A stretch of DNA of 55,525 nucleotides, taken from assembly GCA_026995045.1 (NCBI GenBank), contig JALWPK010000185.1:1-55525 (forward strand), written 5' to 3'. The position numbers and the translations under genes were made by a program. Below are positions 8,903 through 18,394 of this stretch, piece by piece. Numbering within the stretch: the first letter of the stretch is position 1; every line of letters begins with the position of its first letter. This stretch comes from Gammaproteobacteria bacterium. GTDB lineage: Bacteria; Pseudomonadota; Gammaproteobacteria; SZUA-229. The notes under the pieces were generated by a model that saw nothing but the letters and a program-made list of their open reading frames with translations, did not search any database and was not told the origin of the DNA.

Positions 8903-10927
8903 ATGTCACCAGAACTAATGATTGCACTAGCCTGCGCCCTGGCCGCCATCGGCTATGGCGTTTTTTCCAGCATGAGCATTCTGAACAAACCGGCGGGCGA
9001 CGCCGAAATGGTTCGCATCCAGTCTGCGATTCAGGAAGGCGCGATTGCCTACCTGCGGCGCCAGTACACCGCCATCGCCCTGGTCGGGGTGGTGATTTTC
9101 CTGGTTATTATGTTCGCGCTCAGCGCCACCACCGCGATTGGCTTCGCCATCGGCGCGATTCTCTCCGGCGCCGCTGGCTTTATTGGCATGCACATTTCGG
9201 TTCGCTCCAACTCCCGCACCGCCGAGGCCGCCAAGCAGGGCATCAACCCGGCGCTGCAAATTGCCTTCAAGGGCGGCGCCATCACCGGCATGCTGGTAGT
9301 CGGTCTGGGTCTGCTTGGTGTGACCGGTTATTACACGGCGCTCACCAGCGTGATGGGACTGAACCTCGATGAAGCCCTGCACGCGCTGGTCGGCCTGGCC
9401 TTTGGCGGCTCGCTGATTTCCATTTTTGCCCGACTGGGCGGCGGCATTTTCACCAAGGGCGCGGATGTGGGCGCGGACATTGTCGGCAAGGTGGAAGCCG
9501 GCATTCCCGAAGATGACCCACGCAACCCGGCTGTGATCGCCGACAATGTGGGCGATAATGTCGGCGACTGCGCCGGCATGGCCGCCGACCTGTTCGAAAC
9601 CTATGCGGTGACCATCATCGCTACCATGCTGCTCGGCGGTTTGCTGCTGGGTGGCGATGCGGGTGAACTGGCGGTCACCTATCCGCTGGTGCTGGGCGCG
9701 GCCTCGATTGTGGCCTCGATTATCGGTACTTTCTTTGTTAAAACCTCGGATGGCGGCAAAATCATGGCGGCGCTGTACAAGGGTTCGATTGTCTCCGCAG
9801 TGCTGTCCGCCATTGCGTTCTATTTCATCACCGATGCGATGATGTCCAACCTCACCACCTATAGCGCCATGTCGCTGTATGGCTCGGCGCTGATTGGCCT
9901 GGCGCTGACGGTGGCGATGGTGGTGATTACCGAGTATTACACCGCCACCGAGTTCTCGCCGGTGCGCAAAATCGCCGAAGCCTCCACCACCGGTGACGGC
10001 ACCAACGTGATTGCCGGGCTGGGCATTTCGATGAAATCCACCGCGTTGCCGGTGCTGTCTGTGTGCGCTTCCATCTGGGGCGCTTACGAGCTGGCGGGTC
10101 TGTACGGCATCGCCATCGCCGCCACCTCGATGCTGTCTATGACCGGCATTATCGTGGCGCTGGACGCCTATGGCCCCATCACGGACAACGCCGGCGGCAT
10201 CGCCGAGATGGCCGAGTTGCCGGAAGAAATCCGCAACACCACCGATGCGCTGGATGCGGTCGGCAACACCACCAAGGCGGTCACCAAGGGCTACGCCATC
10301 GGCTCCGCCGGGCTGGCGACGCTGGTGCTGTTCGCCGATTTCACCCACACCCTGGAAACCGCTGGCAAGGTCACCACTTTCGACCTGTCCAACCACATGG
10401 TGATTATCGGCCTGTTCATCGGCGGTCTGGTGCCGTACCTGTTCGGCGCCATGGCGATGGAAGCCGTGGGCCGCGCCGCTGGCGGCATCGTCAACGAGGT
10501 GCGCCGCCAGTTTCGGGAAATGCCGGGCATTATGGACAAAACCCAGAAACCGGATTATTCACGCGCGGTCGACATGCTCACCCGCGCCGCGATTCGTGAA
10601 ATGATTATCCCGTCGCTTCTGCCGATTGCCGCGCCCATTCTGGTCGGCCTCACTCTTGGCGCCGAAGCCCTCGGCGGCCTGCTCATCGGCACCATCGTCA
10701 CCGGCCTGTTCGTCGCCATCTCCATGACCACCGGCGGCGGCGCATGGGATAACGCCAAGAAATACATCGAGGACGGCAACTTCGGCGGCAAGGGATCAGA
10801 CGCCCATAAAGCCGCCGTCACCGGCGACACTGTCGGCGACCCGTACAAGGACACCGCCGGCCCCGCCATTAACCCGTTGATTAAAATTATCAACATTGTG
10901 GCCTTGATGATGGTGCCTTTACTGTAA
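8903..10927 (+). CDS. hppA: K+-independent H+-translocating membrane pyrophosphatase
   Basis: The 674-residue, about 16-helix membrane protein starts behind AAGAGAGAATCGAC. The PPi-binding signature [20 protein letters not shown] is followed by [25 protein letters not shown], and a second acidic site is [20 protein letters not shown] near the C-terminus. The residue deciding K+ dependence is Lys458 in GNTTKAV, where K+-requiring enzymes have Ala, so it should be a K+-independent proton pump. It couples PPi hydrolysis to proton export, or makes PPi from the proton gradient. Its stop lies within the A-tract of the terminator of the oncoming pilin operon. Confidence 0.95.
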   Translation: MSPELMIALACALAAIGYGVFSSMSILNKPAGDAEMVRIQSAIQEGAIAYLRRQYTAIALVGVVIFLVIMFALSATTAIGFAIGAILSGAAGFIGMHISVRSNSRTAEAAKQGINPALQIAFKGGAITGMLVVGLGLLGVTGYYTALTSVMGLNLDEALHALVGLAFGGSLISIFARLGGGIFTKGADVGADIVGKVEAGIPEDDPRNPAVIADNVGDNVGDCAGMAADLFETYAVTIIATMLLGGLLLGGDAGELAVTYPLVLGAASIVASIIGTFFVKTSDGGKIMAALYKGSIVSAVLSAIAFYFITDAMMSNLTTYSAMSLYGSALIGLALTVAMVVITEYYTATEFSPVRKIAEASTTGDGTNVIAGLGISMKSTALPVLSVCASIWGAYELAGLYGIAIAATSMLSMTGIIVALDAYGPITDNAGGIAEMAELPEEIRNTTDALDAVGNTTKAVTKGYAIGSAGLATLVLFADFTHTLETAGKVTTFDLSNHMVIIGLFIGGLVPYLFGAMAMEAVGRAAGGIVNEVRRQFREMPGIMDKTQKPDYSRAVDMLTRAAIREMIIPSLLPIAAPILVGLTLGAEALGGLLIGTIVTGLFVAISMTTGGGAWDNAKKYIEDGNFGGKGSDAHKAAVTGDTVGDPYKDTAGPAINPLIKIINIVALMMVPLL

Positions 10928-10964
10928 AAAAAAGCCCTCAAGGTGAAGCTTCGCCTTGAGGGCT
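10926..10964 (-). terminator. Strong terminator of the minor-pilin operon, abutting the hppA stop
   Basis: A 15 bp stem (10933-10947 with 10950-10964, one G-T pair) has a two-base loop. Read on the minus strand it is followed by eight U (A-run 10926-10933). On the plus strand there is no T-run, so the hairpin mainly serves the pilin operon while also protecting the hppA 3' end. Confidence 0.85.
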
Positions 10965-11032
10965 GAGATAGTCTGGCTGGTGTACGGGGCATCAGGGATA
11001 GGCCCCAACGCCACACGCCAGCACGACCGCTA

Positions 11033-12667
11033 CTATGGCAGATTCGGTCTGATTTCCTGCCAGTTCAGGTCACCCATTGGGTTGCTGCCAGACCCACCAC
11101 TGCCGCCACCCGCGCCTGATGGACTGCCGCCACTTCCTCCACCAGTACCGCCACCGTGATATGCCGCGTTTCCATGTACAAAAGTCGTATCCAGCGTACC
11201 GCCGGGCGGCACCGATCTTCTGACGCCAGAATAGCTTAACGGATCCGAACTAATCACAGTGATCGTGCCAGATTTCGCTTCAATGTAAAAACTGTCGCGA
11301 ATAATAATGGCGCCGCTGACATATTGTCTGGTCACGCCAGACTGTTTGGCTTCAAGCTCCATGCCCTGGGGGACGTAAACCAGACCCGAGACATTCACAT
11401 GGTTATGCATATCGATCAAACCACCGCTATACAAATAAGTTGGAATATCCTCAAAGTCCGGTGAACGCACATCGTCTGCCGTCAAAACGCCATTGGCGCT
11501 TTTCGGGATGCGGAACGGCTTGGCCATTCCCGGTATGGCGCCCCAGTCAGCCGCCGTAATATTCAACTTGTCAAACGCTTCCGCCCACCCGTCAGCATAA
11601 CCTGATGGCAACATCATGTGATACTTGGTAGCCGGGTCAAGCGCATCAAACAGGGCTTGCGTTAATGCAGTCCCTGTCTCATATTGGTACTGTTTTTTAC
11701 TTTCAACCGGCACGTCTGCAAAACTAAACGTGGTGTTAACAACATCACCGTCCCCGTATCCCAGGGTATAGGTGCGAACCAAATCCATATTATCCATCGC
11801 GCCATCATCATTACTGTCATGCGCCCAGTTGACCATGATGGGTATCTCGACCTTGAAATACAGCTCACGCGGCACAAACGACAACTCGGCGAGCTGCAAG
11901 GGGTGCGCGTCAACACTGTCGACAAAATCCCAGAACAACGCGCCTTTCACCTTGATTTTCGCATCCGCGGGCAGGTTATAACCACAAATGCTGGCGCCTG
12001 CCGTAATTTTGCTAAAGCTTGTACCCGGCGCACATGAACACAAGTTTGCCGAAGTGCTGCAGAACCCGTATAACGAGCCTGCCGGCACCGGATCACCTAA
12101 AGCATTCCGCGTACTTGAAGACTGCCCGGCCTGCAGCGGCACCAGCACCCGCACAATGCCATACATGGTTTTACCCGCGGCAATATTGGCCAGAAACTGA
12201 CTCATTGAAATCGTGCCATAGTCGCCTGATGAAACCCCCGGATCTGGAGTGACATGGGTTGTCATCCAGTCTGAAGCCAGTCTTAGACGGTCAAGATCGA
12301 ATAAATGCTTGCCCAGTGCAAAAAAGTCAAACTGGTTGTCCGTGCCAAAATTGAAATCCGATACCGTATTACTGGACTTGCCGACAAATAACTGCAAATC
12401 ATCAAGCGGATCGCTGGGTTTTCTTACAAGCACCTGAAAATCATCAATATTGATGGCATTGCCGCCGAAACCGCTGGTTATGGCTGTGCTGCCTTTCTTG
12501 CTGCACCTGAAACCCAGGTTTGCGCTAATCGCCAATACGCTCGATGTTTCAGTATTATCAATGATCACATCTCCGGTTCCTGTCTTACAGGGCGAGCCGC
12601 CTGCATAAGCGGCCTTCATGACGATGCCTGCAAGCAGGCACAATCCTGTTAGAATTTTTGCGTTCAT
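11033..12667 (-). CDS. Unrecognised secreted protein with EF-hand-like loop and Gly-rich tail, last gene of minor pilin operon
   Basis: The start chosen is ATG 12667 behind AGGAGAG; a GTG lies one codon earlier. The 544-residue protein has a signal peptide (to about residue 22) and several cysteines (27, 55, 203, 210, 212, 228) suited to disulfides. Residues 284-295 read [12 protein letters not shown], matching the 12-residue calcium loop of EF-hand/dockerin type. A beta-rich segment around residues 420-490 ([35 protein letters not shown]) looks like repeated beta strands. The tail is Gly/Ser-rich and ends NPNLP-like (EIRPNLP). It occupies the place of PilY1 but is half the length and shows no PilY1 propeller. 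A pilus-tip or adhesin role is inference. Confidence 0.6.
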   Translation of the reverse strand: MNAKILTGLCLLAGIVMKAAYAGGSPCKTGTGDVIIDNTETSSVLAISANLGFRCSKKGSTAITSGFGGNAINIDDFQVLVRKPSDPLDDLQLFVGKSSNTVSDFNFGTDNQFDFFALGKHLFDLDRLRLASDWMTTHVTPDPGVSSGDYGTISMSQFLANIAAGKTMYGIVRVLVPLQAGQSSSTRNALGDPVPAGSLYGFCSTSANLCSCAPGTSFSKITAGASICGYNLPADAKIKVKGALFWDFVDSVDAHPLQLAELSFVPRELYFKVEIPIMVNWAHDSNDDGAMDNMDLVRTYTLGYGDGDVVNTTFSFADVPVESKKQYQYETGTALTQALFDALDPATKYHMMLPSGYADGWAEAFDKLNITAADWGAIPGMAKPFRIPKSANGVLTADDVRSPDFEDIPTYLYSGGLIDMHNHVNVSGLVYVPQGMELEAKQSGVTRQYVSGAIIIRDSFYIEAKSGTITVISSDPLSYSGVRRSVPPGGTLDTTFVHGNAAYHGGGTGGGSGGSPSGAGGGSGGSGSNPMGDLNWQEIRPNLP

Positions 12668-12715
12668 CACTTTCTCTCCTAAACACTCACAGTGTTTTGC
12701 ATCTACGCGACGCCA

Positions 12716-13525
12716 TCAGGGCAATGGTTGCTCACGGTTAAGATTACTGCTCTCCGCCAATGGCGATACAAGAGCGCCTAATGTATCATCCTCGAAATAG
12801 CTGCCGAGGTACCTCTGCAGAAAACTGCGCGCATTGCCGACTTGTGCGGTCGCCTGCACATACAGGTCAACTGCTGTGTTGTCAGCCGGGTTCAAGACCA
12901 CCTCAATCCATGCAGCAGCTTTATGATCATTGGTTTCAGCCGCCCAATTCGCTGCAGCGCTTGCAACCAGCACACCGTTGTTATCAACCGTATACAATTG
13001 CGGCTTGAAGGCGGCGGAAAACAAGTTATCGACGCGCAGCTCAGTAATAGCATCCGGCACTTTATGACTGGCAAGTGTTGTACTTGTGGTTTCAAACATG
13101 CCTTCACCATCTGCAACTTTTTGCAGCAATGTGGGAATGGTTTTCTCAATAGCGTTCGTACTGGACACGTAATACATATACGGCATCAAAAAATTTTCAG
13201 GCGCATTCCTGTTCGCCCGAATGGCGCTGGCCTCGCATTTATCCAGGCTGCTGCCAAACACATCACAAGATGCTATCTGGACCGGCGCAATGGTATCCAG
13301 ATTACGAATATATTGCCCTCGAAGAAGCTCCATTGCGCTCTCAGCCAACAGCAGTGATTCTGCATTATCACGCGATGCGCCGGAAATTTTTGTGCTCTCT
13401 GTCACTTCGGAATAAAAATGCATTGAGCTGGTAATCAATACGCCCAAAATAAACAGCACCAGAATCAGAATAGACCCTTTTTGGCGTTTATAGCCGACGC
13501 TGACTGTATGTAATACCTGTTTCAT
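12716..13525 (-). CDS. pilX: PilX-like minor pilin assembly protein
   Basis: This 269-residue protein starts at ATG 13525 after GAGGAG. Residues 15-40 (KGSILILVLFILGVLITSSM) are a type IV pilin-like N-terminal helix with the PilX pattern (Q-K-G-S processing site, no GFTLIE). SGASRDNAESLLLAESAMELLRG, typical of PilX N-terminal domains, follows. It should be an inner-membrane/pilus initiation component. It sits in the conserved order pilV-pilW-pilX. The rest is diverged. Confidence 0.8.
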   Translation of the reverse strand: MKQVLHTVSVGYKRQKGSILILVLFILGVLITSSMHFYSEVTESTKISGASRDNAESLLLAESAMELLRGQYIRNLDTIAPVQIASCDVFGSSLDKCEASAIRANRNAPENFLMPYMYYVSSTNAIEKTIPTLLQKVADGEGMFETTSTTLASHKVPDAITELRVDNLFSAAFKPQLYTVDNNGVLVASAAANWAAETNDHKAAAWIEVVLNPADNTAVDLYVQATAQVGNARSFLQRYLGSYFEDDTLGALVSPLAESSNLNREQPLP

Positions 13526-13536
13526 GGAACAACTCC

Positions 13537-14109
13537 TCAGTTGCGAGGCAAAATTTTCCCTTCAAAAGCAATTTTCAATGGCGTGGAAAATGCGCCACCC
13601 CCCGCCTGGGCAACCAGCTTAAGCAAATAGCTGCCATCAGGCTGTGCAGTAAGCGTCATCCCTGCTATCTGCGTATTTTTCACTGATGAGCTGCCCGCCA
13701 GCACAACTGACGCAGCGCCACCCAAAGCGCCCACTGAGGGAGCCGTCGCCAGCAGCACCTGGCTGGCGTTGGCTCCGGTATCGGTCCAGCTCAGCCGAAC
13801 CGCATTATTGCTATAAGGCGGTGTTGTATTCGGCCAGATTGCCAAACCTGGCGGCAAGGTAAAATCCACGACTGTGCTGCTGGTTCCAGTATTTGTAATC
13901 GTAATTGACCCCGCCTGGGATTGTTTCAACAACCGGCTGATTACCTCAAAAGCATCCCGCCCATCTTCCGTAGCCTGTGTAGAACGCGCCTGATGCACAA
14001 TAAGTTTGCTTTGTGATGCATACGCTGTCATCACGCCAAGCGCAACAATAGAGCTAACCGCCAGAGAAACCATCAACTCAATTAATGTCAGACCTTTTGA
14101 AAATTTCAT
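13537..14109 (-). CDS. pilW: PilW-like minor pilin
   Basis: The 190-residue protein has the prepilin motif KGLTLIELMVSLAVSSIVALG, with cleavage expected after Gly by PilD and Glu5 retained. ATG 14109 lies behind GGTAGGTG; a GTG six bases upstream, directly after the pilV stop, is an alternative. The gene overlaps neither neighbour but is within 12 bp of each. It is shorter than most PilW proteins (often 250-350 residues). Confidence 0.8.
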   Translation of the reverse strand: MKFSKGLTLIELMVSLAVSSIVALGVMTAYASQSKLIVHQARSTQATEDGRDAFEVISRLLKQSQAGSITITNTGTSSTVVDFTLPPGLAIWPNTTPPYSNNAVRLSWTDTGANASQVLLATAPSVGALGGAASVVLAGSSSVKNTQIAGMTLTAQPDGSYLLKLVAQAGGGAFSTPLKIAFEGKILPRN

Positions 14110-14115
14110 TTTCAC

Positions 14116-14562
14116 CTACCACGCAAATGTGTAATTCAGTCTGGTTGTTTTGGCGCCGCTTATCCCCTGATATTTAACTTCAAGCGCCACCCGCAATGGC
14201 GGCTGATAAGGCGGCGGCGTGTTCATGATGTCAGTATTTGCATCATCCACCGCAGCCGCCACACGAAGTGTAAAATTGTCACGATTATCATTTCCCACAA
14301 CAGTAAGATTATTCAACGCAGCGATTTTATCCTTGAACTGCGACTCGGTAATCGCGCCAACGGATACTTCATATGCAGCAACATAAAGCGGCTCGGCCAG
14401 CTGTGACGCCACACTTGCCGCAATCGCTCTTTCATTGTTATCGGCAACCGTATGCACACCCTGCCCAATCGAATTAATAACACCGAGAATACCCAGAGCA
14501 AAAACAATTGCCGCAACCAGCACTTCTATTAACGTTGACCCTTTTTGAGATGCCATGACCAT
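14116..14562 (-). CDS. pilV: PilV-like minor pilin
   Basis: This 148-residue minor pilin has the N-terminal motif KGSTLIEVLVAAIVFALGILG, including the conserved Glu, followed by an amphipathic helix (ERAIAASVASQLAEPLYVAAYE) as in PilV/GspI-like proteins. ATG 14562 comes 3 bp after the fimT-like stop; an in-frame ATG at 14556 is an alternative. Confidence 0.8.
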   Translation of the reverse strand: MVMASQKGSTLIEVLVAAIVFALGILGVINSIGQGVHTVADNNERAIAASVASQLAEPLYVAAYEVSVGAITESQFKDKIAALNNLTVVGNDNRDNFTLRVAAAVDDANTDIMNTPPPYQPPLRVALEVKYQGISGAKTTRLNYTFAW

Positions 14563-14564
14563 AA

Positions 14565-15035
14565 CTAGTCTACCTGAAGTTGTCCTATCAAATTGAGTAC
14601 GGTCACCGTCTTGAATTTGTTCGAATCCCTTGATGATGTCAGTTTAATTGCCCCGGTATTGTCCACAATGCCAAGTGAATTAAACTTGTAACTGGCGTTT
14701 GCGCCGCTCACTGTGACTTGGCCTGGAAGCACAATATCACTCATACGCGTACCGTCCGGCAACTGGTTAGAACCATTCGGAAACACAAACGATATCTTGT
14801 TGTCTGTGGCATTTTGTGTAAATGTTACGGTTACCGATGTATTCAGGCTTTTGGCATACTGCTTCGCCTTGCGCAGCGCCTGAACCACATCTTGCTGGGC
14901 TGACTTGATTTCTGTCTTTGCATACATGGCGACAATGGAAGGCGCCGCCAGATAGGCTGACACGGCCAACACTGCCAGAGTGACCATCAGTTCCAGTAAT
15001 GTAAAGCCAGCGGTATTTGGCAATTTCTTTTTCAT
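14565..15035 (-). CDS. fimT: FimT/GspH-like minor pilin
   Basis: A 156-residue pseudopilin with prepilin motif AGFTLLELMVTLAVLAVSAYLAAPS and the FimT/GspH-type follow-on helix (AQQDVVQALRKAKQYAKSLN), then a beta-rich globular part ending in VTVLNLIGQLQV, typical of GspH-fold C-termini. Spacing to the upstream pilE-like gene is 3 bp; Shine-Dalgarno AAGGTAG overlaps that gene's stop. Confidence 0.82.
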   Translation of the reverse strand: MKKKLPNTAGFTLLELMVTLAVLAVSAYLAAPSIVAMYAKTEIKSAQQDVVQALRKAKQYAKSLNTSVTVTFTQNATDNKISFVFPNGSNQLPDGTRMSDIVLPGQVTVSGANASYKFNSLGIVDNTGAIKLTSSRDSNKFKTVTVLNLIGQLQVD

Positions 15036-15038
15036 CGA

Positions 15039-15476
15039 CTACCTTTTCCACTTGTTCAGGTTGACATCGGCGCCATCATATTTAACGGTAACCTTGCTTC
15101 CATTCTGGTCAATGCTGTAAACATACTTGCCAACGCCCAGCCCCCCTGCCGCCAGGCTGGTGGCCACCCAGGTATAGGCCGATTTTGAAGCGCTTGTGCA
15201 CGTAAAATTGAAATAGGTCGTGGCATGATCAGCAATAGCGCATTTGGTGGCGTCCTGCGGATCACGGTAGGTTCTGTTTTCCTGGTAGCGTTGCTCCATA
15301 TCCAGCGACAATTTCGCCAACTCGGCCAGACCGTCCCCGATGTAGCCTTTTTTCATATGATTCTTGTAGGATGGATACGCAATCGCTGACAGGATCGCGA
15401 TGATAGCGACGGCTATCATCAGCTCAATCAGGGTGAAGCCGCATTGCGGGCGCTTTTTTGTGCATCTGTCTGACAT
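15039..15476 (-). CDS. pilE: PilE-like minor type IV pilin
   Basis: The 145-residue protein is first in the operon. It has an 11-residue leader with CGFTLIELMIAVAIIAILSAIAYPSY, Glu5 and cleavable Gly, then the PilE-type SYKNHMKKGYIGDGLAELAKLSLDMEQRYQENRTY. Two cysteines (in TKCAIADH and FTCTSA) probably form the pilin disulfide. PilE-type minor pilins at the head of fimT-pilVWX operons prime type IV pilus assembly. Confidence 0.85.
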   Translation of the reverse strand: MSDRCTKKRPQCGFTLIELMIAVAIIAILSAIAYPSYKNHMKKGYIGDGLAELAKLSLDMEQRYQENRTYRDPQDATKCAIADHATTYFNFTCTSASKSAYTWVATSLAAGGLGVGKYVYSIDQNGSKVTVKYDGADVNLNKWKR

Positions 15477-15819
15477 AAGTCTTTACCTTAGACGGTGAAT
15501 CTGTAATATTCCAAAATATGCATCATTCTTAACACAATAATGCAGGCTGCCCGAGGAAATTAAGTATCACCATGCTAAAACTGCCGACAGAAGGTCGTAT
15601 TTTAGACTGGTTCCAATATATTGTGCGATTACAGCGCCAATGCAACTCCGGTGACTTGTTGGCGCCTCGTGGCGCTATTCCCCCATACCGACATTAACAA
15701 CGCGGGTTCGGGCGGGCTGTATGGCTGAAAATGCGGACATCCCGCACAGGAGCAAGACGGCAGCACCACTGACAATCAATAACAATAGACAGCAAGGATC
15801 GCTGTGCGCATGAGTGCTT

Positions 15820-15845
15820 GAGCCCGGCATGCCCGGGCTCTTTTT
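15820..15845 (+). terminator. Orphan plus-strand terminator, possible end of a small RNA
   Basis: GAGCCCGG / CCGGGCTC stem (8 bp, 5-base loop) followed by TTTTT. No gene on the plus strand ends here, so it implies a non-coding transcript starting in the preceding 200-250 bp. Confidence 0.7.
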
Positions 15846-15921
15846 ATTGCATTTTGCGGCGCCTTGGCGGCAAGCAAGGAGCAGCCTGTCAACTACCCGC
15901 CGGTGTGTCCGCGCCCTACCC

Positions 15922-15937
15922 TGTGATCTTCTTCACA
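15922..15937. promoter_or_regulatory. CRP/Vfr-type palindrome
   Basis: TGTGA-TCTTCT-TCACA matches both half-sites of the CRP consensus (TGTGA-N6-TCACA) exactly. It lies 120 bp before the 45-residue ORF at 16057 and 440 bp before the pilin operon. Vfr/CRP control of pilus genes is known in relatives, but the distance makes the small ORF the likelier target. Confidence 0.45.
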
Positions 15938-16056
15938 TTCCCGCTCACCCGCAAAGACCCACACTGAAAAGTGTGACGCAGCGCGCATCCCCGCCCGCCG
16001 GTTTTCCATATAGTTCTGTCATGGCCAACGGGGAACCCCGATAGGGGGAGGCGAAA

Positions 16057-16194
16057 ATGAACAGCAAGAACAAAACCCAACAGCATCTGCCGGAGAGTGA
16101 ACTGTTTCCGGCAAACGCCAGCTGGCTGGCCGGCCTGATCGGCGTCATCATTCTGGCTTTCAGCCTGTCGATTGCCGTCATGCTGAGCTATTAG
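16057..16194 (+). CDS. 45-residue single-span membrane protein
   Basis: ATG 16057 follows an excellent ribosome site (GGGGGAGGCGAAA). The product has a polar N-terminus of about 22 residues and one hydrophobic helix (residues 23-44, WLAGLIGVIILAFSLSIAVM), ending at TAG. A TATAGT -10-like box is at 16009-16014 and a rho-independent terminator at 16322, so it has the parts of an independent gene. No family is recognised. N-in/C-out or the reverse cannot be decided. Confidence 0.6.
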   Translation: MNSKNKTQQHLPESELFPANASWLAGLIGVIILAFSLSIAVMLSY

Positions 16195-16533
16195 CCACGC
16201 CCGCGCGAAGACTCCTGCGATGCACGGACCCGCAAGGTATTTGAAAGGAAAGGGCATAAGGATATGACAGGGATGTAAAGGGATTTGAGCGACTCAGGGA
16301 GCGCCCGTCAGGGGCGTGCCGCAGGGCGCAGGATGCGCCCTGTTTTTTTGCCCGGGCAAATTACACCCTTGCCGCCGACTACGAAAATCGCCCACTTTGG
16401 TGTAGAATACGCGCCACTTTTGGGCAGAAGGCGTGGTCGCTACTCCACCGATTCCTCCCTCACCGATTTTCAACATTGTTTTTTGACTAGACAGGACAGG
16501 CGCAACCGCGCGACCGTCCCCGGGAGAGTGTAA
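16195..16533. other. 339 bp intergenic region upstream of sat
   Basis: It contains the terminator at 16322-16349. A possible -10 (TAGAAT, about 16399-16404) lies in front of the sat leader, but no good -35 was seen. The leader from there to the sat start is about 130 bases and holds no recognised riboswitch. Confidence 0.35.
16322..16349 (+). terminator. Terminator after the small membrane ORF
   Basis: CAGGGCGCA / TGCGCCCTG perfect 9 bp stem, 3-base loop, then seven T. Confidence 0.9.
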
Positions 16534-17727
16534 ATGATAAAACCTCATGGTTCTGATGAACTCAATCCGCTGTTCGTTTACGACACAGCCGAAAACGAAG
16601 CGTTGCAGAAAGAGGCGGAAAGCCTGCCTTCAATCATGATCAGCTCGGCTTCCGCCGCCAATGCGGTGATGCTCGGCGGCGGCTATTTCAACCCGCTGAC
16701 CGGCTACATGAACAAGGCGGACGCGCTGTCTGTCGCCAAGGACATGAAGACCACATCTGGTCTGTTCTGGCCAACCCCGGTGCTGAACCTTGTGCCGGAC
16801 GCGCAGGGAATCAAGGCCGGTGACCGCATCGCGCTGAAAGACCCCAATGTGGAGGGCAATCCGGTGCTGGCGGTAATGGATGTGGAAGCAGTGGAAGAGT
16901 TCACCGACGATGAAATGGCGATGATGAGCAAGGAAATCTACCGCGCCAATGATGACGAGCCGCACCCCGGCGTCGAAGCATTCAACGCCCAGGGCAAGGT
17001 GGCGCTGTCCGGCCCGATTCAGGTGCTGAATTTCTCCTACTTCCAGACCGAATTCCCGGATACCTTCCGCACCGCGGTTGAAATCCGCAACGAAATCGCC
17101 GAGCGCGGCTGGAACAAGGTTGTCGCCTTCCAGACCCGCAATCCGATGCATCTGGCGCACGAAGAACTGTGCCACATGGCGATGGATCGTCTGGGCTGTG
17201 ATGGCCTGGTGATTCACATGCTGCTGGGCAAGCTGAAACCGGGCGATATTCCGGCGCCGGTTCGCGATGCCGCCATCCGCAAGATGGTGGAGCTGTACTT
17301 CCCGGAAAACAGCGCCATGGTCACCGGCTACGGTTTCGACATGCTGTACGCCGGCCCGAAAGAAGCCGTGCTGCACGCCGTGTTCCGCCAGAACATGGGC
17401 GCCACCCACTTCATCATCGGCCGTGACCACGCCGGTGTTGGCGACCACTACGGAGCATTCGACGCGCAGGAAATCTTCGACAAGGAAGTGCCTGAAGGCG
17501 CGCTGAAAATTGAAATCTTCCGCGCCGACCACACCGCCTGGTCGAAGAAACTGAACAAGGTCGTGATGATGAGCGAAGCGCCGGATCACACCAAGGACGA
17601 CTTTGTGCTGCTGTCCGGCACCAAGGTGCGTGAAATGCTGGGCCAGGGCATTGCCCCGCCGAAAGAATTCTCACGCCCTGAAGTGGCGCAGATTTTGATC
17701 GAGTACTACCAGAGTCTCGACAAATAA
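16534..17727 (+). CDS. sat: Sulfate adenylyltransferase (ATP sulfurylase), dissimilatory-type
   Basis: This 397-residue homo-oligomeric Sat starts behind GGGAGAG. Catalytic motifs are QTRNPMHLAHE near residue 200 and GRDHAGVGDHYG near 296. MLLGKLKPGDIP, GYGFDMLYAGPKEAV and SGTKVREMLGQG are also family landmarks. There is no APS-kinase or CysN-type GTPase domain. In sulfur oxidisers Sat runs APS + PPi to ATP + sulfate after reverse Dsr and Apr. It is monocistronic here, bounded by terminators on both sides. Confidence 0.93.
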   Translation: MIKPHGSDELNPLFVYDTAENEALQKEAESLPSIMISSASAANAVMLGGGYFNPLTGYMNKADALSVAKDMKTTSGLFWPTPVLNLVPDAQGIKAGDRIALKDPNVEGNPVLAVMDVEAVEEFTDDEMAMMSKEIYRANDDEPHPGVEAFNAQGKVALSGPIQVLNFSYFQTEFPDTFRTAVEIRNEIAERGWNKVVAFQTRNPMHLAHEELCHMAMDRLGCDGLVIHMLLGKLKPGDIPAPVRDAAIRKMVELYFPENSAMVTGYGFDMLYAGPKEAVLHAVFRQNMGATHFIIGRDHAGVGDHYGAFDAQEIFDKEVPEGALKIEIFRADHTAWSKKLNKVVMMSEAPDHTKDDFVLLSGTKVREMLGQGIAPPKEFSRPEVAQILIEYYQSLDK

Positions 17728-17745
17728 GGCATCGCACACGCTAAC

Positions 17746-17784
17746 AGGCCGCTCTTTCCCGTTCGGGCAAGAGCGGCCTTGTTG
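17746..17784 (+). terminator. Terminator after sat
   Basis: AGGCCGCTCTT / AAGAGCGGCCT, 11 bp stem with a 12-base partly paired loop, followed by TTGTTGTTT. Confidence 0.8.
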
Positions 17785-17829
17785 TTTGCGCAACCACGAA
17801 GCAAAAAGACCTGTTAACGAGGAAACTGT

Positions 17830-18351
17830 ATGACAAACGTTTCAGTCGGTATTCTGTCGGACACGCATGGCAAGCTGGATACGCGCGTCAGGGACGCGGT
17901 GAACAGCTGCGACCACATCATTCACGCTGGCGACATCATGGGCGCCAGCGTGCTGTCGCAGCTGCAGCCGCGCATCGGGCTGCACGCTGTCGCTGGCAAC
18001 AACGATGTGGCGGCGGTGTGGGACGCCGCCGAAGCAGACGTGGTGAACGCCCTGCCGAAGCAGCTCAAACTGGAGTTGCCAGGCGGACTGGTGATTGTCG
18101 AGCACGGACATCGTCTCGGTAATTATCCGGATCACGACCAGCTACGCTGGGATCATGCCGAAGCCCGGCTGGTGGTGTATGGCCATACCCACAAGCGCAT
18201 CATCGACAGGAACACAGAGCCCTGGGTGGTGAATCCGGGCGCGGCGGGTGAAACACGCACGCATGGTGGCCCATCCTGCCTGGTGCTGTACGCCTCGGAC
18301 AAGGAATGGGTGATAGAAGAAAAAGTGTTTACTGAAACGCGGGCAGCGTAA
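17830..18351 (+). CDS. YfcE/MJ0936-family metallophosphoesterase
   Basis: A 173-residue calcineurin-like phosphodiesterase with all metal-ligand motifs: SDTHG (near residue 10), HAGDI, AGNND, EHGHR and YGHTHK, then NPGA. Start follows ACGAGGAAACTGT. It is predicted to be a cytoplasmic, Mn-dependent phosphodiesterase of unknown natural substrate. It is a single gene between sat and the convergent anti-sigma gene. Confidence 0.88.
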   Translation: MTNVSVGILSDTHGKLDTRVRDAVNSCDHIIHAGDIMGASVLSQLQPRIGLHAVAGNNDVAAVWDAAEADVVNALPKQLKLELPGGLVIVEHGHRLGNYPDHDQLRWDHAEARLVVYGHTHKRIIDRNTEPWVVNPGAAGETRTHGGPSCLVLYASDKEWVIEEKVFTETRAA

Positions 18352-18394
18352 GAAAACCTTTACGCCACCCGGCCTTCTGAAGGATGTTCGCGGC

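Larger units (their letters stand above)
15477..16056. other. 580 bp intergenic region upstream of the pilin operon
   Basis: It holds the pilin operon's upstream sequence (15477-15560), a stretch ending in a plus-strand terminator at 15820-15845 that may be the end of a small RNA, a CRP-type palindrome at 15922-15937, a short CACACT/AGTGTG dyad at 15960-15975, and the leader of a 45-residue membrane ORF at 16057. A 41-codon frame at 15572-15697 has no adequate ribosome site and is not called. Confidence 0.5.

Noticed and set aside
8927-10396. 489-codon open frame antisense to hppA
   Set aside because: It mirrors the third-position pattern of hppA, has His/Gln/Gly-rich composition with no domain, and hppA is certain on the other strand.
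15572-15697. 41-codon frame in the pilin upstream region
   Set aside because: The nearest purine-rich stretch is 14 bases away, composition is not protein-like, and no neighbour supports it.
15743-15755. CGCACAGGAGCAA, resembling the start of a GEMM cyclic-di-GMP riboswitch
   Set aside because: The GAAA tetraloop, GGGACGCAAAGC block and second stem do not follow, so the resemblance is only to the first dozen bases.
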